64,000 bases of DNA, taken from NCBI RefSeq assembly GCF_030272615.1, contig NC_081407.1:268492075-268556074 (forward strand). The letters run 5' to 3'. Shown in pieces: positions 34,620 to 47,214 of this stretch. A program made the position numbers and the translations under genes. The notes beneath the pieces were generated by a model. The model worked only from the letters and a program-made list of their open reading frames with translations. It was not told where the DNA came from and ran no database searches. Numbering within the stretch: the stretch's first letter is position 1; the number at the start of each line of letters is the position of its first letter. The stretch is from Cryptomeria japonica. Lineage: Eukaryota > Streptophyta > Pinopsida > Cupressales > Cupressaceae.

Positions 34620-36339
34620 ACACCAATCTATTAGCTACCTGTTGATCTAGGCTCTATGATGCTGCTCATCAATGCTATGTATTTAGAAAACTTTTTCAGA
34701 TGCTTACTCTCCTTGAATGTGCTCCTAGGAGTCTCAACATGCTCCTGAGCATCCTTCAATTTCTGTGTGAATCATTGAGTTCTTTGGATAGAACTGGAAG
34801 GGGTTGAAGTTTCTCCCTTCTCAATTAAAGATTGTTGTCTTGAACTGAAAGCTACTAGCGTCTTCAGAGACCCAGACTGAATCTTCAGAATTTCCTACTC
34901 TTCATCCTTTGTCACTAGAAAGATCCCATGAATCTTCTTGTATGCAAAATCTTCCTCAAACTTTACATCCATATTGACTACTACTTTCCTCTGCTCCGGA
35001 ACAAAAACTTTGCAAGCCTTTGAAGTCTCACTATAATTTACAAATAAAGTTTAAACTCTTCCTGTTGGAAGCTTCCAATTTGATCCTTTCCTCTATAGGT
35101 ATATGGATATAAATTGGGTAACCAAAGATGTGGAAATGATTCTCACCTCTGGGTTCACAACATTGAATGCCTCTTTTGGTGTCTTGTCCTCCAAAATCCT
35201 GTGAGAGCACTTGTTCTTGATATAGACTGTTGTAAGACAAGCATTTGGCCAAAGAAACATTAGTGAGTCCAGGTCATGAATCATGGCCTTAGCAGCTCCT
35301 ATTATGGCTTGATTTTTCTGCTTTGCAACCCCATTCCGCTGTGGGTTGTACGGAATTGTCAATTCCCTCTTTATCCTTGCTTTCTTGCAAAAACTGTCAA
35401 ACTCCTTGGACGTATACTCTCATCCATTGTCTGTTCTCAAGACCTTGGTCGTCTTGTCTATTTGAATTTCAAGTAGAGTTTTAAACTCTTGAAACCTATT
35501 AAATACCTTAGCCTTGGTCTTTGAAAATCAGATCCATATCTTAAGGAAACATAATACATGCTTCCCACAATTGATCCTACTGACATCAGTCCACACATAT
35601 TTGAATGCACAAGTCTAGAATTTCTTTAGACCTATGCTCGTTGCTTGGGAAAGCAACCGTGAAATGCTTGCCAAGCATGCATCCTCTACATACTCTCAGT
35701 TGTTCAATACTAAAATTTTGAAGTCCTATGACAATCTCCCTTAGAATAGGCCACTTTGTGGTGCAAATGCCCCATCTTGTGCCATAACTCACACAAATTG
35801 TCACTGTTGTAAACTATAGCTTGAATTGGCTCACCCTGTAACTTGTATGGATTTCCTTCTCTAACACATATTACCTGTCCAATATCTAACTTGATCCCTT
35901 CAGACTGATAAGAACTCACTGATTCTTGGATTCTACAACATAGCTCTTATCCACCAGCATGGAAATTTATAAAGTAAATTTCTCTTGAAACTGGGAACAA
36001 ACAATTTATCATCAAACTCCAAAAAGTTACCTGATTGCAGCTGAAAGGGGATTGTACCAACTCCTATGATTGGATCCTTGGCATCATTACCAAGCTCTAC
36101 TTGAACTCTAGAGTTATGTACTTTTAAGTTGGTAAGATATTTCTTGGCCGATGTCATATGCCTAGAAACCCCATTGTCAATATACCAAGCATTCATCGGA
36201 AATGTGCTGGCAGAAAGACAAAATACCTTTGAGAAATCTTTCTTAAATTTAGCAGCAAATTCATTCACTTGAATACCTATATAGGCTGCCACTTCCTCCT
36301 ATTGTTACTTCCCTTGGTTGTTCTTCTTGTTTGGACACT
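34620..36339 (-). pseudogene. Copia protease, pre-integrase and integrase, broken
   Basis: The 119-codon frame 35933-36292 contains AWYIDNGVSRHMT, where the protease active site DSGAS has become DNGVS. At about 35790-35640, LWHKMGHLHHK and CRGCMLGKHF mark the GAG-pre-integrase zinc region. The 89-codon frame 35093-35362 has TIPYNPQRNGVAKQKNQAII and FLWPNACLTTVYIKNKCSHR of the integrase core. The 73-codon frame 35031-35252 overlaps in another phase (HIFGYPIYIHIP), showing a frameshift. After about 34960 the tail is hydrophilic. Not functional. Confidence 0.85.
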
Positions 36340-37520
36340 TGTAATGTCCCCTTTTCTTCAAGTGATAATTAATTAAATGTTAAATAGTCCTTAAGTCCTA
36401 TGGGATTATTTAAATTTAATTAATTAGCAACTGGACATACTTTATTTTGTAAAGTGACTTTATAATAATGTCAGTGACAAATTATAAAGTCAAGTCACTT
36501 TTGAGAGGAAAAGTAAATTAAAAGAGAAATAAAATAAAGTATTACTTTCGAAAAGGAAAAGTATTCAACCTTTTCCTATCACCGTTCCTCCTCATCTTAA
36601 CCACCTTCTCTCTTAAGCCCAAGAGCAGATGCTTCACCCCTCTTGGCTCCATATGACAGGTGTTAGGCATCCACTATGGAGTGGCGTACTTGAGAGAGAG
36701 TCCCTCTTTACAATGAACCATTTATTATATTTATTCAATCCATCACATTATGATAATCAATTACATCTGACATAATTATCATTTTATATTACATTTCAAC
36801 AGTGCTGTGTATCGGATTATCATCAAAGTTTCCTGTTAGTGTTACTTTGTATCAGCATTTACCACTTATTGTCATTATTTCATTATAATCAGTTTGTTAT
36901 TCCTTATATTATAAGAATTTATAGTATTACCGTAATTTGTGTAACCTGAATCTGATTGTATTATGTATTCCTGAGATTATGTGCAGATATATATATTTAT
37001 ATGTTATGTCTGGCAGTACTGTTATTTTAATGCTGTTGGAATAAATAGTTAAATTTACCTTCCCAACTTAATATGATATTAACTGTCATTGACTTGATTA
37101 AGAAAATCTTAATTTATATCCATTGATGCACAGATCTGAAGTTGATTATGTATATCATACTGGCTGATATATTCCCTAATGCTAACTCAGAAAATTCATG
37201 CTTATACGTACCCGACACTGGACTTACCCCTGTCTTTATCCCTGCTGGCAGACATTACCATTCTTTGCTTGCATATTCCTCAAATTGGTATGGGGGGGAG
37301 GTATTTATCCTACCCCCATCATGGTGGAAAGCCACGATTATTCTATTCAGTAGTGCCCCTCTTTGAAGAGTCGCTACCCTCTTATCTGACGGGTCCCTCC
37401 ATGAACCGATGTGGAGGCCCATCCTTTTCAAACCACCGGTTAAGAAAGGTTATCGGGTCTTTAGGGAAATTGGTCAACAAGTATAATAAATGTTTTAATA
37501 TCATTCAGCATTGTTAATGC
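36340..37520 (+). mobile_element. Probable LTR (solo or truncated), borders partly unresolved
   Basis: It starts TGTAATGTCCCC within the Copia zinc-knuckle codons. The following 1.2 kb is AT-rich, with an ordinary plant-LTR look (TTAATTAATTAG, GAGAGAGAGTCCCTC). The two overlapping frames at 37142-37517 are low-credibility. The right border and any target duplication (expected ACACT) were not found. Confidence 0.4.
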
Positions 37521-37898
37521 AAATAATATAATGTCTATTATTAATATATATATTATTACACCATTTTAATAAAATGTACATTGTTAATATAATAATATTG
37601 TTCAATATATAAAAATGTAAACTAATGTACATTGTTAATATAAAATGTAAATTGATAATATGATATCATTTTTTAACATCAATGTATATAATATAATTTC
37701 AATATGATCTTAACATATTTTATGGCAAAAATTATATTGATTATTTCTACTATAAATGGAGGGACATGACACCAAGGTTACTAGGTTGTACATGGAGGGT
37801 GAGGCAAGAAATAAAGGAATGCCAATAGAGACTATGCAACCTAGTATGGCATTGCTTGTCCAAATTATAGATGTTGAGATTGAAAATGGAGAGGTATT

Positions 37899-38247
37899 TG
37901 TAGCTAGTGTACGATGTTTGTTATTATGTTTCAATAATATTGGCTATCCAACTATGTAATATATTTTTTGTATTAAATGTTTGTCGGCTTCGGGTAGTTA
38001 TAAGCATTAGTTGGTTGATGGTTTTGTTCCTCTTGGCAATCGTCGGGGCTTTTAAATAGATTGTGTATCATCAAGAAAAGTAGTAGGATCTAGTTGAATA
38101 AATTCCGATCCCTGGCTGACCATCTTTGGTCTTCTTCTGTAATAATTTCATGTGTGAATAAAGATATATTTTACTCCTGTATTTGGTATGCATTGTCATT
38201 TCTATTATTAATTTATGTATTTATTTTATCACATAGAGTAATAAACA
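37899..38247 (+). repeat. 5' LTR of the gag-only element
   Basis: 349 bp. AATAAAGATATAT near 38158 could be the poly(A) signal; it is conserved in the partner at about 43915. Confidence 0.7.
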
Positions 38248-39209
38248 TTTGGCATTGTTATCTTAAAAGAAATCAGGTAAGATTTGAGTGATTTGTGCCC
38301 TTAGATCCCAATAAAGGTGAGAAAAAGCCAAAAGGTGGGCAAGACCAAGAGATTAGGCAATCTTTAAGGATCATCAAGCAAAGGGAATGAAGGAGAAGTT
38401 TATGAGAAACAATTAAGGAAAATACAGCTGTATGATTCTTCCCAAGTCGGAGCCCTTCTTGTGAACGTAGTCAAGTTGAAAAGTCAAGATAACCTTCTCT
38501 AGACGAGAGAAGTTGGGAGACAATGTCACGTTCTTTCATAGAAATGTACGAGAGTAGCCTTCAGGGCATTGAAAGGTTTTCAATTGAAGGAGGAGTTGAT
38601 CCAGGGGTGTATAAAAGAAAATTTGAAGGCAAAACAAGTGTAGGAAAGGCTGAAGTTGAGGGAAGAGTTTAGGATTCCTACGTGACCAAGAGTGTGAGAG
38701 AAGCACCTAAATGTCCGAATCAAAACTCCCTAGCAAGCAAAATTTTAGGTGCTAGGTTTTCATCAAAATAAAATCATGGTAAGCCCTACTGTGAAAACCA
38801 AAAGTTGCCAAGTTTGCAGGCAATGGATTGTAGGATCTCGTTAGGCACTGTAAGACTTGTGAAACAATTTGGAGAGAAAATGGGCAAGATGATAAAGCAA
38901 TCTAGCTATGATATTTTCCAGCCATCTTGCAAGGTGTAATGATTGATTGGTATATAGAAGTTGACCAAGCCTTTATAAATAAATAGGAGAGATCAAAGAA
39001 GGCCTTCAAAGAAGAGTTTAAATTGCTCTGTGATGATATTGAAGTAGAAGCATAAATGTACAATACAAGACAAGGTAAGCACAAAAATGGATGAGCTTAT
39101 AATTGTAGACTTATAGAATTGTTGGTAAAATTGGAAAGAGAACCGACTGATGGTCTATAAAAGTAGTGGTTCATTGAAGGTTTACTTCCGTCATTAAGAA
39201 AAAAATGAA

Positions 39210-39214
39210 GGTAG
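39210..39214. repeat. Target-site duplication GGTAG (left)
   Basis: GGTAG precedes TGTTGATGCGGG at 39215 and is repeated exactly at 41823-41827. Confidence 0.9.
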
Positions 39215-40036
39215 TGTTGATGCGGGAAATGTACACGCTAATCTCTCTTGTCAACACAGATAGAATACTGAGATAATCCCATTCTCTCTTGCGTAAGGAA
39301 GTTTATAGTGCTACTAAGGATGATCACAAGAAAACAACCTCGAGGTTTATAATGTCAGGTCTCGAGTGCTTAGGATACCTCAACGGTAATGTGTTTTGCT
39401 GGTAAACATGAGGGGACTTACAAATATTGCAATTAGCTGGTCTGCATCTGTTGATGCTTTGATTCTCAGACTGGGAAAATAAAAGCAAAAGGAATAGGGT
39501 TTAGGAATCCTATGGACAATAACAGTTACAGTTAGTGCTGCGGGTAGACAAATTTCACATAAACTAGTTCTTGTTTAGCCAGAGATATGCTCACAACTCC
39601 ATCGGAATAGTGCAAGCTCCAAGGGATAAAAGGATTTTCAGACTATGGATATTCATTCGAACACCCAATTCTGGTGCAGCCTGAAATAAACACCCATAGT
39701 TGAACTAAGAACAATATTGGGTTCAGACTAACCATACATGGAGACCTACAATCTGCAAGCCCCCAATGGTATGAACCTGAAATCAAATCGGATACCTTCA
39801 CACTTCACCATTAAAATCATTAAACACTAACTAGCTAAATTGATGAAAAGAAACCATGCAAACAAAAGAAAACAAAATGACAAACACCATACTTCAATGT
39901 TTATTTATTTGTTTCAATTGCCATTACAACAATTTGTGTCTAGCAGTCCTATTCTACTTCTACTTCTAATCTGTTAACTTCACAAAAAAAAAAACTCTTA
40001 ACTATCTAACCCTTTACAAAGAGAGGGGCATTGGCC

Positions 40037-40043
40037 TTTTATA
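40037..40043 (-). promoter_or_regulatory. TATA box of the solo LTR
   Basis: TATAAAAGGCC on the minus strand. The following sequence AAAGGGTTAGATAG loosely matches that after the second TATA of the 8.7-kb unit (49185-49191). Confidence 0.5.
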
Positions 40044-40849
40044 GATTTTACATTTTGGATCAATGGCCAGGATTGAGACCATCTAGTGGCTCATATCTGC
40101 CTTCTAGAAGCCTGACAGCTTTAGCCCATGTCTAGTAATTCTCATAACTTCCCAGCTGTCCCTTTTCAACCACTTCTTTAGCTACGTGCAACTATTCTCA
40201 ATCTGCAAATAACTAACCTATGTCCCCCTTGTTTTGAATTACATTAATGGGGCCCACAAGTAGTCATTTTTACAAAAAGCAATTCTGTTTTACAAACAAG
40301 TTCAATTTTTGCTATTTCCAGCTATGTATTTCTTCTGATTCTGGATATTTCTATAGCATTCTGAGTGTTTTGTTGTCTTTCAACTTGTTGCCAGTGGTGG
40401 TATCTCCTCCTGTCTCCCCACGGGTGGTTTTGCCTCCCTGATCCTCACATGACGCCAATCATCCTGCATAGACAAGCAATTGAAGGATCAATCACTCGTT
40501 CATTGAATTGATTTTTTTAAATGTTTGCCTTTTGATATCATACTAAGGGCGAGAAAATAAAAACGGACAACGTTTTATTTCTTCAGGCTTGATTTCTTTG
40601 ATTTGGTCATTTGAAACAAACGAACCTTACTAATAAAGACCTATAGCATATGTGGTGCTTTCTTTGGCTTGCATAGGAGCGATGATTAAACAAGAACAAC
40701 CTTGCTCTCTTTTCATATCAAAACACTGATCTTCCTTGAGGACTCCGTTTGCGTTTTAGGGATTTAGGTGGACTTCTCGAGGTTTGGCTCAGTGTTTGAA
40801 GGCATAAAAAAATGCTGTGAATTTTGGTCTTGCAAGGCCACTTCTTATT

Positions 40850-41780
40850 TTGATGCCTAAGACTTATTTCATGCCTTTCACTTGCTAGAGGCTTTTCGGT
40901 ATTTTTCTTGGCATATGTAAGGTGTGATAAAAAAAATGCTTTGGCTTTTAAGTCATTCAAACCCTCATTTTAAACAAACTCCCTTTCTCGTCATTTTCAT
41001 TGACACTATGGCAATATTTTTGGTGCATGACTGAGGTGATTTTTAAAAAAGAAGTCTTGGCTCTATAGAAGGCATGTGATCTTTATTTCATGCGCTTGAA
41101 CTTAAATCCCGACTCTTTTCGGCATATTCGTCGGTCTTTGAAGGGCGGTTTTATTCTAAAACGATGGTAAAACCTTCGATTCATGAAAGATTTCATCATA
41201 TTGCAATGTATAACTGCGCCTTAGCCATTGCGAGATGATCTTTGGTGTTTATTTTGGTATTTTAGGAGGCTTGCGGTGACTGAAAGTGATTTCTTTTTGC
41301 TTTGCGTGCTTTAAGCAGCTTGAACTACATTTTGATCTGGCAAATGTTTATGAACCAAGCCCTTTCGGCATATTTCACGGGGTTAGCAAGACAAACAAAA
41401 ACCTAGACAAAACCCTATTTTGCATGCCTACAAAAAAAAACGTGACTTAAATTGGATTACTTGCCTCCTCTATTTCGGTATATTTTTCGGCGATGTGAGG
41501 CACGATGGGGAAAGCGCTTTGAAAGGCGATGTTAAAAAAAATGCTTTGGCTTTCATGTAGGCATATGAACTTTATTCTAAACGCCCAAACTCAGGTTTTG
41601 GTATTTTGTTCGGCCTTTTGGCAAGAGGGAAGGCAAAAACCAAAAGCTCTTCGTTTTGAAGAATTCAAACTTCATTTGCCTCAACCCACTAATACTAAAC
41701 ACGGCTTTTGCTCGGGTTTCTTTTCGGCGATGACTCTCCACTATGCTTTCCCACGCCAACATGTTAGAGGGAAGGGAGGG
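40850..41780. repeat. Degenerate TTTCGG(C/T)AT repeats in the solo LTR
   Basis: CTTTTCGG(T/C)AT-like words near 40890, 41115, 41361, 41470, 41597 and 41723 are each accompanied by GCTTTGGCTTT or CTTTATT..ATGCGC words. Spacing is irregular (about 100-250 bp). This occupies the same relative position as the hairpin array of the larger relative. Confidence 0.55.
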
Positions 41781-41822
41781 GGTTCCTGTCTTTGAGATGG
41801 GGGTGATGTGCATAGCACAACA

Positions 41823-41827
41823 GGTAG
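41823..41827. repeat. Target-site duplication GGTAG (right)
   Basis: Exact partner of 39210-39214. Confidence 0.9.
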
Positions 41828-42754
41828 TACCACCCTTGTCCTATTTGAAGCCTACAATTGGGCGATGGACATAGAAAGTGAAGATAAAATGTCCTCACAT
41901 AGTAAAAGGAAAACAAAGATAGAAGGTCGGATGACAACAATGATAGTGAATCAAGAACAATGCAAATACTTTGGAGGGACATGCTCCTAATGATGAAAGA
42001 ATTGAAGGTGGAGAAAGAAATCAACAAAGAAACTAACAAACTATGGTGTACTGAATGCAAAATTGAGGGGCACACAAAAGGTAATTGCCCTAGAAAGATG
42101 TTTTGTGAGATTTGTCAAGTTATGGGTCATTCAATAAAGGAGTGTCCATACAATTTGAAGGCTAGAAGTACACAAGAACTCTTTATGTAGGGAGAGCAAT
42201 CCACTCTTTCAAAGACACAATGCATCTCTAGAGAGTTATTGAAATTAAAGAGGAGATCGAAGGAAAATACAATATGACCCCAAAGGATGTCCAATTCATG
42301 ACTTCGGAGAAGAATGGATGGAGAGTCAAAGTTTAATGAAACCAAAAGACGAAAGAACTTTGGAGTTAGTCATGTTTGGAGGATGAAACAAGTTCTCTCC
42401 GTGACCTATTTCATTGGCAAATGGAGGATTATGAGGTATTTCCATTAAATTGTAATTTTCTTGAAGCTACAACTCTTAGTGAAGAGCAACTAATGAAAGA
42501 ATGCAAAGTTATGCATAGTATATCTTAGATTACCAAGAGCAAAATATTTAATGTCGAGTGTGCAAATATTGGTCAAGTCAAATCAATTTCACAAAAAAAT
42601 TATAGAAAAAGAAAAGAAAATTAGAAAATAAAGAAACAGTGGAAAAGAAGAGGTGAAGATATTGTTCGGCAAGTGAAGGAGAAAATAATAAAATGCTTGA
42701 TTAAATAATTACATAAAAAGCCTGATTACATAGCTTGACTATACTAAATGGTTA

Positions 42755-43430
42755 GATTATGTTGTATGACCAAGCTACAAAGCGCAATGGGCTCCTAAAT
42801 CTCTTTACATCGTACAATGACATTTGGTTTCTCTCAAATATAAAGTACGACATCATTCCAATGTACGACTCCACCCTCTTTCCATCACTCTTCAAGTTGA
42901 TACAACAAAGGTATATCGTATGACAATTTCAAGGAGTAAAGATTGATATCATATTGCAGGTTTTTTACAAGGTACGACAACACCATCTTCATACCATATG
43001 ACATCTTGTTCAAATTGTACACCTTACTATCCCACTCGGCATACCGTACAACAACATTCTATTCACATTGTATGAAATATAGGGAAGGCTCACATTGTAT
43101 GTCCTAAACACCACTTATCATTTAGGGCAACTTGGATGATACTGTACAACATCATTCTCATGGTGTAAGGCATTAGGCATTTTATTTCACCGTACAACCA
43201 ACATTTCTTCTCATTTTACGACGATGTCATTACTATATTGTATGACCTAGTTACATCATCTAGCTTGGTCAAAGTGTACAATGTTGGGTATCCCTTTTAC
43301 GACATCATTTCCTCATTGTACGATGGTTTGGTTGCATTGTCATACAAACACAATTCGCCATCACATGTCAATCAACCATTGTACAACAACGTTCTTCCTT
43401 GGTTGACATCATATGTCAGTTAAACACTCC
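42755..43430. repeat. Irregular TGTAC/GTACGAC repeat region
   Basis: GTACGAC, GTACAAC, GTATGAC and similar words recur roughly every 25-45 bp, about twenty times, usually next to ATCATT or CATTG. No fixed period. It lies between gag and the 3' LTR of the gag-only element, where other elements carry non-coding repeats. Confidence 0.6.
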
Positions 43431-43671
43431 AAATTCTCTACTTTTTGGCTTTGTCAGCACTATTTTTTCCCTTGACTCGATTGGGGGGCGTTTCCCCTTG
43501 ACCCCCATCAAATTCATTTGATTTGCCAAGTACTCTCATGGTTTGAGTTTGCACAGTACACTTCCAAGTCTGTCTACAAGTCTTCATCTACAATATCATT
43601 ATCAATCTTTCCTAATATAACTTTATGTTTACTTTTTGTCTAGAAGACGACTTTTCTTCTGGGGCGGATGA

Positions 43672-43999
43672 TGTAGTTAGTGTACAATGTTTGTTATTAT
43701 GTTTTGATTATATTAGTTTTTTGATTGTATTAATTGTTTGTCAGCTTCAAGCAGTTGTAAGAATCCATTGGTTGACAGTTGTGTTTGTCTTGGCAATTGT
43801 CGGGTCTTTTAAATAGATTGTGTATCGTCAAGGAAAGTAGTATGATCTAGTCAGAGCCACTTTGATCCTTGGCTGACCATCTCTAGTCTTCCTTTGTAAT
43901 AATTTTATGTGCGAATAAAGATATATTTTCTCTTGTATTTGGTATGCATTGTCATCTCTATTATTAATTCGTGTATTTTATTAGATAGAGCAGTAAACA
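43672..43999 (+). repeat. 3' LTR of the gag-only element
   Basis: 328 bp, partner of 37899-38247, ends GTAAACA. Substitutions throughout indicate an old insertion. Confidence 0.7.
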
Positions 44000-44041
44000 T
44001 AATCTACCAAGGGAAAGAAAAGTGCTATTGGTGTTGTAGGG

Positions 44042-45700
44042 ATGTGTAATATGCAATTAGGGGAAACGTTCGAGTCTTCTATTGCTAAATTTTTCTTTGG
44101 GCATGCCATGCCATTTCATGCAGAATGTTTTTCTTCTTTTAAACAAATGTTCAAAGATACAATTATTATCAGTTCCTTATTTGCTCCGTTAGAAAACATA
44201 AGCTATGAACTGCCCTCCTTGATAAAGAGTATTCTAAGGTGAGTTTAGTGATGAAAGATATGAGACAAACTCTAGATAAAGGATGGTTGCTCTATCATCA
44301 TGGATCGGTGGACTAATCTAAGACATAGGCTACTCATCAATATCATTGTCGAATGTTCTGGTGGCTCTTATTTTTTAGGGCTATCGATTGTTCAAGGAAG
44401 AGGAAGGATGCAAATTTGCAATTTCAAAACTTGAAGGATGCCATAGAATAGGTTGGGCTCTCTAATCTTGTACAAGTGGTGCCTAATTTAACTTGTGTAT
44501 GAAAGTTGGCTTGATGGTGGATGGTGTTTACAAATACATTTTTTGGACCCCATGTGTTCATATGTTGAACAATGCATTGAAAGACATTGGGAAGGCAAAT
44601 TGAATGAAGGGGTTGGTTGCATAAACGAGAGACATGCAGACGTTCATTTGCAATCATTACATCTCATTTGCTTTGTTGAAGATTTTTTCAAGGAAATAAT
44701 TTCTTAACCGTGTGGATACTAGACGTGTTAGCTATTTTATTTTCTTAGAGAGGATGCTTGAGGGTAAGAGACTCTATACTTAATGATGGTTAATTTAGAG
44801 AGGAGTAGATGGTTAGAGGCGAGCATGGTTGAAATAAAAAGTGTGAAACAAAAAATCCTTGATGATTGGTGGTCCACAGTGAAGTGAGAAATCATTGATT
44901 TTATTATTATATTGTTAAATTGTCAATTATATGATTGTTTCTAACTTGTAGATTTTTTGCATTCTTTGTAATATCATTCACTCTATGTGTGCCATTTGAG
45001 TCTTAAATCTTTTTTGAAATATTAATATTTGTAACTTTTTTGCAGTCTTGCAGATATGTTTGCTTCTTCATCTAACTTGTTGTGTGGGTCATAACAGATG
45101 GTGATATAGATTCTCTTAGTGTTGGAGAGATATATGACATTTAACAACATGCTTGGGTAGATGAAGCAAGCAATTCATTATAGGGATCCCAATTGGGGAT
45201 TTTATGAGGAATATATTAGGTCTACTGTGACATGGTAGTATAAAACTATGAATGCCTCGCTTTTATATGGTAGCCTATGCTATAAATCCCACATGGTATG
45301 TAGCAAGGCTTGGGGGAGTACCTTCATATCATGGTGAAGAGTTGAAAGATGGGTTCATAAAAGCCCTTTGAAAAATGTATAGTGATAATGAGTCTACTTT
45401 ATTTCACACATAGTGGCTATTCTGTGTCAATCTCCATGGTTCAACATTCAACAAACCAAAGACAAGGACGGATAGAGCTACATTGGCTCAAACCAACCCT
45501 ATTTGATGGTGATATATGTGGCATGGAAAGGATTCACCAAAGGTGATACTTGCCACTCCCCTCCTTTCATAGGTTCGTAATTCCTTTTCTGCAAAGAGGA
45601 GTTGGTCTACTTACAACTTAATCTAGTTAGTTGAGGAATAGGCTCACCTCTTAACATGTGGAGACATTGGTAGCCATGCATAGTGCCTCGTGGGTTTAGG
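44042..45700 (+). pseudogene. hAT-family transposase relic (DUF659 type)
   Basis: The 66-codon frame 44042-44242 reads SSIAKFFFGHAMPFHAE and SYELPSLIKSIL, the start of the DUF659 region. Near 44540-44600 FWTPCVHMLNNALKDIGK matches the conserved FWTPC-H-LN-ALKDI stretch of plant hAT transposases. Near 45490-45600 frames with NPIWWWYMWHGKDSP and RNSFSAKRS recall the C-terminal dimerisation domain. Frames change several times and stops are frequent. No BED zinc finger or terminal inverted repeats were found. Fossil only. Confidence 0.75.
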
Positions 45701-45899
45701 ATCAATAGAGTCCTAAGTATTGCCAAACTCCAACCACATGTTGGGATGTTGATCCTAAAGATGTCATACAAGTTGAGGAGGCATAGGGGGGATTGGTTGG
45801 CGTCCCATTGGAAGAGGGAGCTCCTTGTATTGGCAGTGACTTAGATTTAAATTCTGATTTTGATGTAGTGCTTATTAGTAGATGCTGATTAGGGGTAGC

Positions 45900-47017
45900 A
45901 GCAAATTTTCTCTGTTTTGTTCTTTGTAGTTGAAACTTGCAGCCTTTAGGCATTTTGTTGTAATTTTTATATAACATACATGCACATTGACAATGAAAGC
46001 AATTAAATTTTGTTAATTTGTTTGTCGACTCAAGTGAAATCTCAACTCAACTCTAATGTTATGTATTAAGGTTCTCTAATGTATATGACGAATGCCTTAT
46101 CAATGTTATAATATTAGTATTGGAAATTTTCTATATTATAAAAAAAATTCATATTTATTTTAATAGCCATCCTTGAAAAATTGGCCTGCCAAAAAATTCA
46201 TCTTAGAAATGCATCCCCTTGTACACTGCCATCCCCATTCTAAAAATTTGGTGTAACATAGAATATAGCTTGTAATGATATTGCTAGGAGTTCCCATATT
46301 CAGATTTGTTGCATTTATGAAATACAAAATTTGCAATACTGGTTATAATATAACATGTAATGATACTGTTGGGATTCCCTTGTCGCCAGTTTTTCTTCAC
46401 TGGTAAGTACCTTCCTCATTGTGTATTTATCATCACTTTAATCTGCATATATCCTCTCTTCAGCAGATTTTTCAAGATCCTTTTGCAGAAACTGATATTT
46501 AAAAATAGGAGGGGATTTTCCCCATTTTTAGCCATCTGGTTGCTGGTTTTCCATCATCAGCTAGATTCTAAATGAAAAAATTGCTTGAGTCACATTGGCT
46601 AGCTAGAGGAAGATATCTGTCTTTTGAAAATACATAAAGATTTAATAATTTATGGACTTTGATTTGACCACACATTTTCCCACATGTGAATACAAATTAT
46701 CTTTTTTGTATGCTTTTCTCTAATAGAAACTCAGTAGTCATTCAGAGATTGCTCTTTGACGCCTATTTTTTTAATAGAAGTTATAGGCAAAATTGGAAAT
46801 TCTTTAGTTTTGAAGCTTGCTATGAACCATTCTTATAAAGTGTTTTAGGAAAGGAAAGGGTCTTTTATAGTCCACGATGCCAGCAATCTGTATATGGGTC
46901 TACAGATGGGCTAGAGCAATATGGGACTACCTCATACTCCTTGCGGGAGGTACCTAACTGCACTACAAATGGAGTGTACATACCTTACTCCCTTGTGGGA
47001 TTTGAACTTATGAACTC
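45900..47017. other. Intron DNA; diverged repeat at 46260-46540
   Basis: No coding signal. 46260-46540 is recognisably similar to 60095-60300: both have GTAATGAT, TAATC-G--TATAT-CTCTCT, then CTGATATTT/CTCATATTT and GGAGGGGAT-TTCCCC. Otherwise nothing seen. Confidence 0.45.
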
Positions 47018-47022
47018 TCTTT

Positions 47023-47192
47023 TGTTTTGGTAAAATATTGAATGAATTAAAATGAAATGATCAAACGATCATTTAAAGAATACAAAGACAATGTTTCCAT
47101 AATGAAACAAACGTCCAAAATAGAAACAAGCTAATTACATTAAATTACATTATTGACCTTTAATAAGAAATAATAAAGATATTATTCTAATA
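47023..47192 (-). repeat. 3' LTR of the Copia element
   Basis: 170 bp, near-identical over long stretches to 59042-59217 (ACAATGTTTCCATAATGAAA, GCTAATTACATTAAATTAC). Short for a Copia LTR. Confidence 0.88.
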
Positions 47193-47214
47193 CCCTCCCT
47201 TAATGGTCAATTTG

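Larger units (their letters stand above)
33707..36339 (-). mobile_element. Copia deletion derivative with one LTR
   Basis: Minus-strand order: zinc-knuckle end (KCPNKKNN at 36300-36339), protease, GAG-pre-integrase, integrase, then a jump straight to a polypurine tract and LTR. The RT and RNase H are missing, and so is everything 5' of the gag end. At 36340 an unrelated LTR (TGTAATGTCCCC) begins, inserted in the zinc-knuckle codons. Confidence 0.8.
39215..41822 (-). mobile_element. 2.6-kb solo LTR of the TGTTG...CAACA family
   Basis: Termini are TGTTGATGCG and GCACAACA, with an exact GGTAG duplication. It contains no internal domain and no second LTR, the signature of a solo LTR. On the minus strand a TATA box (TATAAAA, 40037-40043) lies about 820 bp before the end. 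The upstream part (40850-41780) holds degenerate repeats built on TTTCGGCATAT. Both ends match those of the 8.7-kb unit 48301-56989: ACACAGA..GAATAC and CTCTCTTG.GTAA at one end, GGGGTGATGTG...CACAACA at the other. Confidence 0.85.
38900..42190 (+). pseudogene. Gag with double zinc knuckle, split by a solo LTR
   Basis: Left part (about 38935-39214): frames reading AFKEEFKLLCDDIEVEA and FIEGLLPSLRKKMKV, the capsid-like retrotransposon gag pattern, with stops and shifts. Right part (41823-42190): EAYNWAMDIESEDK, then a frame shift, then two canonical CCHC knuckles, CTECKIEGHTKGNC and CEICQVMGHSIKEC (about 42047-42150). Excising 39215-41822 with one GGTAG copy rejoins the two halves. Gag would package element RNA. 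Here it is broken. Confidence 0.75.
37899..43999 (+). mobile_element. Gag-only Gypsy-like element (TR-GAG type)
   Basis: Short LTRs 37899-38247 and 43672-43999 share TGTAG(C/T)TAGTGTAC, CTTTTAAATAGATTGTGTATC and GGTATGCATTGTCAT. Directly after the first LTR lies TTTGGCATTGTTATC, in the position and general form of a primer-binding site. The interior encodes only gag (38900-42190), with no protease or RT. It is split by a solo LTR (39215-41822). I found no matching 5-bp duplication outside the LTRs, so the outer borders may be a few bases off. Confidence 0.7.

Noticed and set aside
37142-37517. Two overlapping plus-strand frames of 74 and 112 codons
   Set aside because: They lie in probable LTR DNA, overlap in different phases, and show no domain or splice context.
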